Assembly: GCF_027943255.1 (NCBI RefSeq)
Contig: NC_072896.1
Coordinates: 60,158,501 to 60,222,500 of the forward strand
Reading direction: 5' to 3'
DNA length: 64,000 bases
Origin: Anastrepha obliqua
Lineage: Eukaryota; Arthropoda; Insecta; Diptera; Tephritidae
Position 1 is the stretch's first letter, and each line of letters begins with the position of its first letter. A program made the position numbers and the translations under genes. The notes under the pieces were generated by a model. That model saw only the letters and a program-made list of their open reading frames with translations. It made no database searches and was not told where the DNA came from. This document shows, one piece after another, positions 1-10,800 of the stretch.

Positions 1-408
1 TATGAGGGCCACATGCAGGCATCAAATCATAAGAATCGGTTTAAATTTCAACAGGTTGACGTGTGCCGTGGTGCAATATTTTGAAAGTTGACAATATTTT
101 TTTGGTTTTTCTTGCAATCGGTCTCATGTGTCGTTTGAGATTTCGAAGTGCGCTCATGAGGGGGTAAGTGGCAACATTCATTATAAACACTACCGTTCGA
201 GTACATGACGATTGTTTTCTTTTCACGTTTCATGTTTACTTGGCAGCGAACAACGTGAAATGAAAATTGTTAACCGATCCATAGTGTGTGACGAAACGAA
301 TTTAACCCATTCTGATGATTTGCTGTGTGTTTCTGGCCCACATAAGAAGTGGCGTTTTTTATGGTCTTTGCTTTTGAAATAGCTCTCATTGTTGTGCTTG
401 TTATATAC
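1..408. other. unassigned AT-rich sequence
   Basis: No convincing coding frame, RNA gene or terminal-repeat pair is visible. The short open frames on the minus strand have no recognisable motif. If the neighbouring LTR call is right, this would be ordinary flanking DNA. Confidence 0.4.
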
Positions 409-645
409 TGTTACGATAAAATTCAAATAAATCTGTTTCAGTCACTCTCTGAGTTCGATCACTGGATTGTTGAATAAAACACAAAAATGAATGGGAAAAC
501 AGTTGCTTTACTTTATTTCCAACACTTGAATTCTAAATGTACACGTTCAGCTTAAGACTGAATCACTCTATTACTTTTCATTTATTCGCTTATAAGTTTA
601 ATTTCCAACTGAACCGCCTCTTGCGGATGCACCTCGGCTTATATA

Positions 646-1529
646 AAGCGTTTTTCAATAGGTGCGCTTCAACTTTTTTCCGATAGGGAGGGCGAACGAC
701 GCAATATTTTTTATTTTTCGCTTGTCATTTGTAAACTTCATTAGTATACATTTCATCATGGAACGCTACACACTTGAGCAACGCGTTAAAGTTATTCAGG
801 CTTATTATGAAAACGGGCGTTCAAATCAAAATGCATATCGCGCACTTCACCTTCAGTGAGGACGCACATTTTCACCTCAGTGGATTCGTCAATAAGCAGA
901 ATTTCCGCATTTGGGCGAAAGATAATCCAAGAGAGATTGCCGAAAAACCAATGTACCCACAAAGAGTGACTGTTTGGTGCGGTTTACATGCCGGCGGCGT
1001 AATTGGCCCATATTTTTTCGTTGACGAGAACGATCGCCACGTTACTGTGGATGGAAATCGATACCGCGACATGATAAACGATTATTTTTGGTCGCAATTG
1101 AATGGTATGGACTTAGACGACATGTGGTTTCAACAGGACGGGGCCACAAGCCACACAGCACACGCTACAATTGATTTGTTGAAGAGTAAGTTCGATGAGC
1201 GCATTATTTCCAGAAATGGACCGGTCGAATGGCTGCCGCGCTCGTGTGATTTGACGCCTCTAGACTATTTTCTTTTGGGTTATGTGAAGTCATTGGTCTA
1301 CAGTAACAAGCCGGCGACGATTTGTGAGCTCAGAGCCAATATTGAACTCGAAATTGCTGGAATTTCGGCCGATTTATGCAAAAGAGTGGTCGAAAATTGG
1401 GTTCAACGATTGGACTTCGTAAAACGTGCACGCGGTGGTCATGTAAAAGAAATCGAATTTCATACTTAAATGTATATGTTCAAACTCGATAATAAAAAAA
1501 AGTTGAAGCGCTCTTACTGAAAAACGCTT
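646..1529 (+). mobile_element. DD41D mariner, internally deleted
   Basis: Terminal inverted repeats begin AAGCGTTTTTCA at 646 and end with its complement at 1529, with about 33 bp of imperfect match. TA flanks both sides (644-645 and 1530-1531), the IS630/Tc1/mariner target. The 884-bp element keeps the transposase N-terminus and the DDE domain but lost the stretch between them, about 0.35 kb by comparison with the near-complete element at 12679-13995. It sits inside a possible LTR. Confidence 0.9.
758..1469 (+). pseudogene. DD41D mariner transposase, deletion and frameshift
   Basis: The ATG at 758 opens a 33-codon N-terminal piece (MERYTLEQRV...), the start of the helix-turn-helix region, which stops at 857-859. 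A second frame, entered near 850, carries the catalytic domain: SEDAHFHLSG (first Asp region), TVWCGLHAGG, FQQDGATSHTA (second Asp) and LTPLDYFLLGYVK (third Asp), ending at 1469. The second and third Asp are separated by 41 residues, which defines DD41D. The second half of the HTH region and the linker are deleted, and the join shifts the frame, so no working transposase can be made. Confidence 0.88.
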
Positions 1530-2036
1530 TACAAACATATGTATATGCACTTAAGAGCCATCGTAATTTTTGGATCTGGCAGACTTTTGTTTTAGCAGCA
1601 GCTTATTAGTCACCTGTCGTCTTCGTCTAACTTATATAGCGGCGAACCCCGAAGGCGTGCACTGTCTCTCCTGTCGCCATCAATGCTAATTAATGTTTTT
1701 GTTTTGGCCTCTCGTTCGCTATTGTTACCAGTCGGTTCGCGAAACTTAGCGACTGTAACAATACGTTTCGTGGGGAAATAAACTATATATCTCCGCGGTC
1801 GTCGTAGTGAAATGACATTGTGCATGACTACCACTTCGCAGGGTTCGGGTTTGAAAACCACTGCGGGCATTAAACACCAAATGGCGGGAAATAGTTTTTC
1901 TCTAACCTCAGCAGACAAATGCCGAGTGTATTTTCTGTACAAATGGTGTAAAACTATAACTATATTTAGATAAGCGAAGAACACGTTGATGAGCTTTAGA
2001 TGGTTCACATTTTATTAATGCAGGAACAAGGTAACA

Positions 2037-3474
2037 TAAGATGACTGAAGAATAGTGCAAAGCGATAACATCGCGTCACTCCGGAATTAGAAAGAAATAA
2101 GTTTCGAGGTGCCCCATGCCATTAATCGCATGAATGCATTGGTGCTTGGTCGAACACTTGCGGATTGTGAATATTTTATCAGATGGATGCCATTATTAAC
2201 TTTACAACTGCTGAAACATATCAATTAGAAAAACGATCATTGTATCTGATCACCTTATACAATGTTTTATAATTCGTGGAGAAAACCAGCAAACAATTTT
2301 TATCATAAACGTACTCAGAACGTTTTGATATGTGAGCCAGGATTGTTTACAATTTCAAGTTTAAGTTTGCTTTTTTAAGTTTTGCAAACAGCGAAACGTT
2401 AAAAACCGGTTTAATTTTACTGAATATGTGATCCAAATGCCTCTAACAAGTATTAAAAATCGGGTTTCTTTAGTCTATAGTATTACTGAAACAAGTAAAG
2501 ATGGAAAATTAATCGAAACTTTAATCAACTACATATGCGTATTTTTGGTACTCACAGACACGTCAAATTCGCAGCCTTCTTTAAGCTTTTTTGTCAGTGC
2601 CTGGTGCTTCGACTCAGCAGTTTCTTCCTTTGCTGCTATCACATCACTTTGAACTGACAAAAATGCAGAATTAGGTCGTTTCGAAGTGGGGGGAACATCT
2701 TCACTCCTTAGGTTTAGAATTGGCGGATTTTTTCTCGAGAAGAAAGAAAACCGCGAGTATACAATTTTGCATGAATATTTATGATTGGACTGAGAGGGTC
2801 ATTTGAAATATTGACCTTAAAAATGTAAGTACTGCTCGTATATGTACTCAGAAATACTTATATGTATGTATTTGCATGCACTGTAGTCTATTGGGAGTGT
2901 TTAAGCTATAAATTATATGGGACCTGAACTTAACTTTTCCTTGTCCATTGGGATTACCACTCCTACTATGATTACCCTTGGCGTTAACTGCTAAGCTTGT
3001 GTCAACCCTTTGATTCAAGTTCGCCGCACATGTAAAAATCAAAGTGATTGCAGTTCAAGCCTGAGAGGAAACAAATCTTGTAATGCAAATTAGTTCATGT
3101 CGCATTAAGATTTCTTCCGGCACGAAGCGATTCCTGTAGCTCGGCTTTTCTGACCAGCTCCCTACTCATCGTTGTACAATCCGCTACTGCCAAACCCTAT
3201 TTGATTATGAGGTGCAGTTTATAAATACTAACTTCAGCTTGCATTATACTCATACATATGCATGGTGGCGGACAAAACTGGGTAGATAATTTACGTATAA
3301 TAGAATTTGTGAATTTATTTTGCATTTTTAAACATTTATTTTCCAAAACGATAACAGTTTACTTATGAAAAGCAATATAAGTAAATAAATAACGCTCCTC
3401 TATTTATGAAAAAATAAACTAGTAAGAATAAATATATACATACATATTAATATATAGTATACATATATATATAT
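2037..3474. other. intergenic, mostly unassigned
   Basis: Apart from the exon-like frame at 2556-2733 nothing is assignable. A short minus-strand stretch near 3100-3200 reads SRELVRKAELQESLRAG before a stop and may be a relic, but I cannot name its family. The right edge is microsatellite-like (AT)n at 3450-3474. Confidence 0.4.
2556..2733 (-). other. exon-like open frame, minus strand
   Basis: On the minus strand a pyrimidine-rich run ending in AG precedes 2733 and a GTGAGT donor follows 2556. The 178 bp between is open in one frame, with coding-like composition rich in K, E and S (for example NPPILNLRSEDVPP, then IAAKEETAESKHQALTKK). It has no start or stop, as expected of an internal exon. 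No neighbouring exon was found in the window and no domain is recognised. It could be a host exon, an exon of a transposon-encoded DNA-binding protein, or chance. Confidence 0.25.
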
Positions 3475-3740
3475 AATTGGCGCGTACACACTTTCTGGTT
3501 GTTTGGCCGAGCTCCTCCCCCTATTTGTGGTGTGCATCTTGATGTTGTTCCACAAATGGAGGGACCTACAGTTTCAAGCCGACTCTGAACGGCAGAGGTT
3601 TGCCATTGCCTGCCGAGGGGCGACCGCTATTAGAAAAATGTTTTTCTTAATTTTGGTGTTTCACTGAGGTTCGAACCTACGTTCTCTTTGTGAATTCCGA
3701 ATGGTAGTCACGCACCATCCCATTCGGCTACGGCGGCCGC
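3475..3740 (-). mobile_element. tRNA-derived SINE, copy 1
   Basis: On the minus strand the element starts GCGGCCGCCGTAGCCGAATG, where TAGCCGAATGGG fits a pol III A box. About 45 bp on is GGTTCGAACCT, a fit to the B box. It ends ...GTACGCGCCAATTA with an AT-rich tail. It lacks about 42 bp (the block from GATATTTTTATG to the CACTCGGA region) that copies 2 and 3 have. It lies directly against the LINE RNase H fragment that follows. Confidence 0.8.
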
Positions 3741-5090
3741 TATGCTATGCTATCAGTATGCTATGGGGGAAATGGCAACTGTTTTCCAAACAGAAGTTTT
3801 TGCCATCCTGAATAGGGGTGGGACTATTCGAATAAAAATTATTCGAATAATAAAATCTTTTATTCGAGAGGTATTCGTAATTCGAATAATATTTATTCGA
3901 ATTTTTTATTCGTTTATTCGAATAATGCTATTCGAATACCTCACTATTCGAATACCTCACTATTCGAATACCTTACTATTCGAATACATCACTATTCGAA
4001 TACTTCACTATTCGAATATTTTTGGTAAATATTTATTTAGATTAGCGGACTACTAATCGGTTTATGAAGTGCATGCACCATCAGAAGGGCCAATGTAATT
4101 TTTATATTTTTAAAAGCATTTTCTCCCTGATGTAAATGAATATATAGTGAGGTATTCGAATAGGAAGGTATTCGAATAGTGAGGTATTCGAATAGTAAAC
4201 TATTCGACTAGTGAGGTATTCGAATAGTAAGGTATTCGAATAATGAACTATTCGAATTATTTGAAACGAATAGTATTATTCGTTTTATTCGAATAATGTT
4301 TATTCGAATATTATTCGAAAATAATCCCACCCCTAATCCTGAAAGTAGCCGAATGGATAATCGAGAGGAGATGGTGCGGGAAACAGATTGGAGTTTTCAG
4401 TGGCAGTCAGGCTGCACTGAAGGCCCTGGAGAACGCGAAGCAAACCACAAGAATGTAAGAAGAGGCTTAATTCTATCGCAAGACAAAACAGGCATGTACT
4501 TATATGGGTTCCGGGACACTCCGGTGTTCAAGGAAACGAAATTGGCGACGAATTGGCCAACCGTGGATAAGTGGTGCTTCTACAAGAGCTAGAGCCAATA
4601 ATAGGAATCAGTTCCGCAGGAATCATGAATTGGACCAGCGATTATGCAGGCAACCTACATAAAGAGCGATTGTCGGGTCTAGAACACTGCAGAACTGCAA
4701 AGAGTTTTGTGACAAATCCGATCAGAAAACTGTCAAACTGAGAAGGAAAGACGTTCAGTTGATGGTCGGTATCATTACAGAACACAACTCATGGGGTCAA
4801 CATATGACCACCATTGGAATCATTCAGGACCCAATGTGCTTGTCATGCTTGGAGGAGGCGGATAGCACTGAGCTAAAACACGACTACGAATTTTGGGTTC
4901 CGATGTCATAAGAATGAATAATATTGGTTCTCTAAAACTGGAGGATATTTACAGATTTGCCAAAGAATCTGGAAAATTCTCACAGGACTAACTATATCTC
5001 TATATCTGTTCTTTCTTATCTCTTTCTCTAATACTTTTCTCCTTCCCTCCTTGAGTATCTACCCCCTTTCCAGAGCTTTAAATAAAAAAA
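3741..5090 (+). pseudogene. LINE RNase H and 3' end, split by a MITE
   Basis: Reading across the MITE at 3813-4335 with one copy of its 8-bp target restores an RNase H frame: VFQTEVFAILK then VAEWIIERRW, then VFSGSQAALKALENAK. The catalytic Glu (QTEV) is present, but the usual Asp of the FSDSQAAL motif is Gly here. Downstream come LMVGIITEHNS, QHMTTIGI and CLSCLEEADSTE, the Cys-rich C-terminus typical of Jockey-like/R1-like non-LTR retrotransposons. It ends in an A-rich tail at 5076-5100. In-frame stops are present, and the 5' part including the first RNase H Asp is missing. Confidence 0.8.
3813..4335. mobile_element. hAT-type MITE with TTCGAA palindrome array
   Basis: The element begins TAGGGGTGGGA and ends TCCCACCCCTA. 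It is flanked by a perfect 8-bp target-site duplication ATCCTGAA (3805-3812 and 4336-4343), the hAT signature. The inside is non-coding and largely self-complementary: about 20 copies of TTCGAA sit in units such as CACTATTCGAATACCT on the left and AGGTATTCGAATAGTG on the right, so the two halves can fold together. The 104-codon frame across it is a product of the repeats. It interrupts a LINE RNase H frame. Confidence 0.92.
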
Positions 5091-5100
5091 AAAAATAAAT

Positions 5101-5408
5101 AATTGGCGCGTACACTTCTGTTAGGTGTTTGGCCGAGCTCCTCCTCCTATTTGTGGAGTGCGTCTTGATGTTGTTCCACAAATAGAGGGACCTACAGTTT
5201 CAAGCCGATTCCGAACGGCAGATATTTTTATGAGGAGCTTTTTCATCGCAGAAATACACTCGGAGGTTTGCCATTGCCTGCCGAGGGGCGACCGCTATTA
5301 GAAAAATGTTTTTCTTAATTTTGGTGTTTCACCGAGATTCGAACTAACGACCTCTCAGTGAATTCCGAATGGTGATCACGCACCAACCCATTCGGCTACG
5401 GCGGCCGC
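5101..5408 (-). mobile_element. tRNA-derived SINE, copy 2 (longest)
   Basis: This is the most complete copy, 308 bp. On the minus strand the A box TAGCCGAATGGG (5387-5398) and the B box AGTTCGAATCTC (5334-5345) lie in a tRNA-like head that starts GCGGCCGC. The body includes GGTCGCCCCTCGGCAGG, and the 3' end is GTACGCGCCAATT with a T/A-rich tail. A 9-bp direct repeat GCTTTAAAT occurs just before the A-rich stretch on the left and at the right edge, and may be the target-site duplication. Confidence 0.85.
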
Positions 5409-5574
5409 TTTAAATGCAATGAGCTTTTTAGCCTGAGTGTTTTAGGAGGATATATATAATATATATCCGAACACGACGGTAGAGCAAGGCGTCATTCTAC
5501 CGCCCACTGGCAAGACCAGTGGAAAGTCTAATTATTGATGGACGCAATATTAATACCCTGGTACCTTGTCCCAC

Positions 5575-5720
5575 CTAACGCAATTCCTTTCAGGGCACGG
5601 GGTATTGCGAAAACACCTACATACATATATTTGACCACGACAATTTCCCAAATTGTCCGATCTGTACTGAAAGGGAAGAAAATGTTGATCACGAAAAAAA
5701 CACCACGGCTCAGTGGACAG
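5575..5720 (+). pseudogene. LINE ORF2 C-terminal Cys motif relic
   Basis: Broken frames give GHGVLRKHLHTYI and then DNFPNCPICTEREENVDHE. This C-x2-C...H arrangement ends the ORF2 of R1-like/LOA-like non-LTR retrotransposons. Frame changes and stops show that it is dead. The surrounding 5409-5982 holds nothing else that I can assign. Confidence 0.5.
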
Positions 5721-5982
5721 TTATGATTTTGAAGTAGTAGACACCTCGTTTATTTAGGAATCAGCATTAGCGCCGATAATAATATCAGCGTTGAAGTCCG
5801 GAGAATCCCTTTTGCTATCAAGTGCTACTTTGGACAAAGTAGGCAATTTTCTTTTTGTTTTTTTTTTTGCGGATGAGGGGTTTAAAATGCCTAGTGCATC
5901 ATCAAAGCTGCCATTGCAGTAATGGTATGTACGGGGACTGAAAAACTCCCCCTCCTTTGGAACCCTAGCCTACCCTAACAGC

Positions 5983-6370
5983 TTGCATCGATGCTTTATT
6001 TTTAGCGCATTTGCCCACAGTTCAGCTCCGTATAAGAAAACGGAGGGCGTGGTAGCCATCATTATTTCCCGTTTCGTTTGGGTTGAACCCGCTATGTTTG
6101 CCATCAGTCTACTGAGTAGGGATGTCATCTTAGTGGCTTTCTCTGCTGCGTGCTTTATTTGGGCCCAGAAGGTTAGTCCTGAGTCCAGTCGTATGCCTAG
6201 GTACTTTAGAACCTTTTTTGTGGTTTTTTGAGCAAGTTTGCATGCTAACTTCTAACGGTATGTGCTTTTTGGTTAGAAGTATTAGCTCTGTTTTCTCTGT
6301 GGCTGAATTGAGGCCACGTCAATCTGTGTTCGTAGCAATACTTGTTTAAGTTTTCTTCTTCAAGGTTTCG
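5983..6370 (-). pseudogene. LINE reverse transcriptase fragment (thumb side)
   Basis: The minus strand reads VLKYLGIRLDSGLTFWAQI, then HAAEKATKMTSLLSRLMANI, then REIMMATTPSVFLYGAELW. This is the conserved region after the YADD catalytic motif in Jockey/R1-type reverse transcriptases. The catalytic block itself is absent and the 5' side is frameshifted. Confidence 0.75.
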
Positions 6371-7227
6371 TGCTGTGATATCGTTTGCTTATCCTAATTA
6401 GGCAATTGAGTAGTAAAGCCCTCTATCGATGAACAAAATTAACACGTTATAAATTTATGCGTAGAATATTGGACGATGAAAGTATCTGATGATACGTCCC
6501 TTGCAGTGTTTCTTTGTTTTTTCGTTTCACTTTCTTTATTTATTTAATCTTTCTTGCATAGAAAACTAGAGCATTATATTTGCTTGCCGTTGCTAAGAAA
6601 CTAATTACTATAATAATTAAATTGAATTTCCTTTCCATTTCAATCGATTAAGAATTATTTTTTCGCCCATACATATATTCTACGTCAAATGCTATCATCT
6701 TTAAAGTGTTTTGTATCATCTCGTATTTTCGAAATTTGAATTTAGCTTGCTTAACAAAATTTAATTGACTTCCTCCATTGGAAAAGTGCAAATATTGTAA
6801 TCTGTTTCCTCAATGGCTTAAGTTTACTGAGCAACATGAAGTCCCTGTAAGATTTTTATCGCTAGCATTAGCGACTCAATAGTACTTAAACGTTTTTAAA
6901 TACTATATAATCGTTATGAATATTTTTATTCCACCCCACTTGCCGCACTTTAAGGCTACCAGACGGGTGGGTAGTAAAATTAACGACTTGCATGATTCAC
7001 GTTTCATGTCGCTGATCTATTAGGTTTTGCCAGGTGCCTTCATTTTATAATAAATTGCTGTTTTTGTTTACGAGCTGTACTTAAAGACAATTAATTACAA
7101 AAGCTTCACGATAATTCGATGGAACCAATCATTGACGTTGGTGTCTATAACTAATCGTGAGAAGAGTTAGCGATAATTATGTTTGCAGTAATTGATATTT
7201 CGTATTGGTTTACCTATGCAACTTAGT
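6371..7227. other. unassigned intergenic sequence
   Basis: Very AT-rich, with no coding frame, paired terminal repeats or RNA gene that I can support. Confidence 0.4.
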
Positions 7228-7290
7228 TTCCAGGCGGCACATAGTTTTTATGAGGAGATTTCTCATTACAGAAGCACAACCGGATGTTTA
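7228..7290 (-). mobile_element. SINE fragment (decayed)
   Basis: The stretch with TTTTTATGAGGAGATTTCTC and CAGAAGCACAACCGGA matches the mid-body of SINE copies 2 and 3 (TTTTTATGAGGAGCTTTTTC, CAGAAATACACTCGGA). No pol III boxes remain. Confidence 0.5.
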
Positions 7291-8218
7291 CATGCAGAGC
7301 CGCAACCGCAAATTCAAAAATACTATAGATGACGAGATAAGACCAATTGGAAAAGAATTTTAAATAAAGTAATAGCGTGGAGTGTTGAGTTTTTCTTGTT
7401 CTACTCTCATATGAAATGACCAACATTTTCACAGGATGTATTGCAAAATTTTGCAATATCTTGTAAGCTATTTACTAAGTTTCCTGGAAATATCCATATT
7501 TCTCAAAAAGCTCAAAATTGTGGCTTTTTGGTTTCAATTATGATGAAATTGAAATTTTGTTGCGACATGTTACATACATAATAGTATATTTTTTGTAATA
7601 TGCCAATGTTTCAACCTATTATTGCATAAAAATGTTGTGTGCGTATATTTACGTACATATATGAATAAATATGTAAATATTATTCATACTAATATAACAT
7701 ATAAGTTTGTTTTTATTGTGATTCATCACGCACCCACAGGATTTAATAGTATGATAATGAAATAACATTACCTCTGTACTGTTCAATGAACACTTAATGC
7801 CATCAACTAATTTTTTATTTAAGTTTAGAATTAAGAAATAAAAATTAGGAAAATAATGAGGGGATTCTTCTTTCCAGAAAAGGAAATGCTGTTAGACTTA
7901 AATATTCGAACTCAGTGACATTTTTTCGTATAATCTATGAAAATCATTCTGTGATAGATGGCTGATAGTTTACATGTTTGTACAAAGGGGCGCAAAATTA
8001 ATCCCTCTGTCGGAAAACTTACAATTTTTGCAAATGGCATCGTACGTCGATCATAAATATTTGACACTGCTGGAGTATACAAATAGACAAGGAGGTGCCA
8101 AGTCCCCTTTTCCAATACCTACCACTTTTTACCGGAGGATACATATATATTTTCCCATAGTTCCTAGGTGGAACATAGAACCTCAATAAATAAATTTTAA
8201 TTTGATTTATTTAGAGCT
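7291..8218. other. unassigned intergenic sequence
   Basis: AT-rich with several poly-T and ATGTA runs. Short open frames here overlap on both strands and show no motif. Confidence 0.4.
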
Positions 8219-9029
8219 GGGAATTTGATTTGATTCCACAAATGGCTTGTTTTTATCGCTTCAGTTTCAACTTGTCGCCTCCACGTGTTGGTTGGTCTTC
8301 CGCGCCTGCGACTCCCTTGGGGGTTCCAGACTAGTCCAGTTCTTATGAGGTTATCTTAGGGTTTACGCGACGTATGCCCGATCCATCTCCTCTTACGACG
8401 GTCAAATGTAGGTGACCACACAAACCTCAGCATATATCTCTGTTACTCGCGCAGGCTTGCCGCATTAGTAGGTCCGAGAAAGTAATGACTCCGGTTTGAA
8501 CTTCGACGCTTTTACTTAAAACATTCTCATGTTTCACGCGGCAGGAAGCGCCCGAGTACAGCACTTTTATGAGAGCGATAATTTTTGCAGGGACTCCTTT
8601 GCTTGCTAAATTGCTTCGTGCTTAAGAGTGTCGAACAATTTTTAAAAATCAATGAAACAGAGATAGAGAGGCGTGCGCTATTCAACCCTCTGATTCACAA
8701 CGACTCTCAAGATGTTTACATAGTTAACGGGGGCGGAACCCAGATTGTTCTTTTCTTAGTCCCTCTATCTGTGAATTGTATAACCGTTTGTGGATTATGT
8801 GCCACCATGCTAAGCAGCGTGAGTCCTCTCTAATTTTTGGATAAATAATTCGGATAGATTACTTTCCTTCGGGAGAAGAGTGATAACTCATTCTTTCAAA
8901 CCAGTTGGTATCTTTTCCGAGTTCCAGATGTTTTTTTAATAAATAACGGCAAAGAATACGAGCGCTTATAATCGCTTTCAGTTTTATGTCCTTTTTTGTG
9001 TATAGGTAATATACTATTATGCTTGATGC

Positions 9030-9407
9030 TCATCCAGCGGGTGTTTCATTTGAATGCCATATTTGGTTTACTAAGGTGAATATTTGTTTATGTAGTTCAT
9101 GTCCACCATATTTCAGAAGTTCTGCGGGTATTCCATCTTCACCACAGCTTTTATGGTTTTTAAGTTTTCCAATAGCCAATAGTACTTCGTCAAAGCTAGG
9201 TTCTTCAACATAGATTTCGGCCGTATGTACTACTTGTTCCTCCTTATTTGTATTATCGTAGATTTCTTTGTTAAGTAGTTCGTTGAAATATTCTTTCCAT
9301 CTATCTATTACTTGTTGTTTTTCGCTGATTATGGAACCATCTTTTGCTTTGCATATATTTGTTCGAGGTTGAAATGTTTTAGTTTGTTTTTTGATGCTCT
9401 GATACAT
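9030..9407 (-). pseudogene. LINE RT N-terminal fragment
   Basis: The frame contains IDRWKEYFNELLN and then IGKLKNHKSCGEDGIPAELL, the pre-RT/RT entry motif shared by RTE and related LINEs (usual form KxKNNKAPGEDGIPAELLK). The following RT palm is missing or frameshifted. Upstream on the same strand is the endonuclease part of the same element. Confidence 0.75.
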
Positions 9408-9788
9408 AGCTCTGACATTTTTGTTTCTAAAATCGCTTTCAATTTGTTCAATTTTCTTTTATTTTCATAATATAATCTATTTGTACGTGTGTTTCTTTCT
9501 ATATATTTTATTCTAGCTTCCTTTTTCGCATAATTAGCTGCTCTGCATTCCTCATCATATCATTCGTTCATTACTGATCTCTTCTCTCCAATAGTATTCT
9601 TTGCGGTTTTTATGATTGCAGCTTTCAGTTTATTCCATTGATCTTCAATATCTAATTCAGTTGAGTCATTATTTGTGCTATTTTCATTAAATAAAATGTT
9701 TTCAATCGTATCTTTGTACTTTGCTTTCATATCTTCATTATTTATAAGTTCATCTGTATTCCACTTTAATTTTTTGTAGCCTTTGTTG

Positions 9789-10552
9789 TCATTTACTATT
9801 GAAATTCGTTGTCTTAGCTACCAAGAGATAGTGATCTGTATCGCAGCAAGCGCCTCTATATGATCTCACATCTATGACCGATGTAGCATGTCTTTTGTCA
9901 GCAAGTATATGATCGATCTGATTAGCCATATTGCGGCCCGGCATTTTCCAAGTTTGAAGATGAATTCGTTTGTGCTTGAAGGCTGTACTACTGACAACTA
10001 ACCCGTGGGCACTCGCAAAGTTACACATTCGTATACCATTGTCATTTGTGTGGTTGTGTATAGAGAATTTTCCCGCAACTTTATCGATGATGCCTTCTTC
10101 CTTTCCTACTTTTGCATCATAATCGCCTACAATCAATAAAATGTCGTGTTTGCAAATATTGTTGGTTACGTCACCAGGGTCGTCATAGAATTTATCTTTT
10201 ATAGCATCAGTGCTATCGTTTGTAGGTGCATACATATATACTTATAATAGTTATATTTTGAAATTTACCTTGCAATCTTAAATAACATATACATACGATC
10301 GTTCACGGGAGAAAAATTCAAAATGCTTTTTCTGGTTTTACTGTCTACATAGAATCCTGTTCCGCGTAAGCCTTGAGTTTCAGAACCACTAAAAAAAATC
10401 GAGTAAGCTTTTTTTCTCACTTCACCATCACCTTTCCACCTTATTTCTTGTAGTGCACAAATATTTGTTTGATATCTCATTAGTTCGTCTGCAATTTCCG
10501 CCATTTTTCCAGGTTGCAGCATAGTCAATACATTCCATGTTCCAAGTGTCAA
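9789..10552 (-). pseudogene. LINE APE endonuclease, one frame break
   Basis: The N-terminal piece (10552-10265) has LGTWNVLTMLQPGKMAEIA and ICALQEIRWKGDGEV, the first endonuclease motifs including the catalytic Glu. The C-terminal piece (10235-9789) has LIVGDYDAKVG (normally GDFNAK, so Asn is changed), NQIDHILADKR and DTDHYLL, the terminal SDH-like motif with its His. The break near 10236-10264 separates the halves. Together they cover most of an APE domain of about 250 residues. Confidence 0.75.
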
Positions 10553-10800
10553 ATTTAGTCCTTTAAACGTTGCACGGGTCGGTATTGATGTCCATTTCTT
10601 ATCCGAGGCTGTTGTTGATGTGTCGAGACAGGTTTTTTTTATACTGACATTAGGTTGTCAGCCTAAAGGCCAGTCCCCTTTCGGGGGTGCTCACCTTACG
10701 TCTTTCGTTCCTAGGGCATCCATCAAGGTTTGCTACTTGATCTCCGCACTAGGTTAACAGTGTCACCACGTGAAGGCGATGTAAGGGGATTGGAAAAAAG

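Larger units (their letters stand above)
409..2036 (-). mobile_element. possible solo LTR split by a mariner
   Basis: The segment starts TGTTAC and ends GTAACA, a 6-bp inverted terminal pair of the TG...CA type. On the minus strand a TATATAAG box lies near 1632-1639, and AATAAA-type signals lie near 470-480 and 420-430. This is the U3-R-U5 order expected of an LTR. Removing the mariner at 646-1529 leaves about 742 bp, an ordinary LTR length. No target-site duplication is seen at the edges and no internal gag/pol is present, so the call is tentative. The 132-codon open frame inside (1610-2008, minus) has no family resemblance that I can see and is treated as chance. Confidence 0.33.
8219..10800 (-). 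mobile_element. RTE-like LINE, decayed, minus strand
   Basis: Read on the minus strand, this run has a non-coding leader (about 10800-10560), an APE-type endonuclease (10552-9789), the start of a reverse transcriptase (9407-9030), a badly decayed middle, and a C-terminus near 8330-8240 reading NLIRTGLVWNPQGSRRRGRP and WRRQVETEAI. That order and these motifs fit RTE-like elements, whose insect copies are often mis-annotated as craniofacial development protein 2. The central RT with its catalytic YADD is not recognisable. Confidence 0.75.

Noticed and set aside
1610..2008. 132-codon minus-strand open frame
   Set aside because: No recognisable motif; it overlaps the putative LTR promoter region and is better explained as chance.
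3742..4056. 104-codon plus-strand frame rich in Ile/Arg
   Set aside because: Its repetitive text comes from the TTCGAA palindrome array of the MITE; only the first codons belong to a LINE RNase H.
5334..5398. tRNA gene
   Set aside because: A and B boxes are good, but the sequence recurs in a dispersed repeat with a long unrelated body and does not fold as a full tRNA; it is the head of a SINE.
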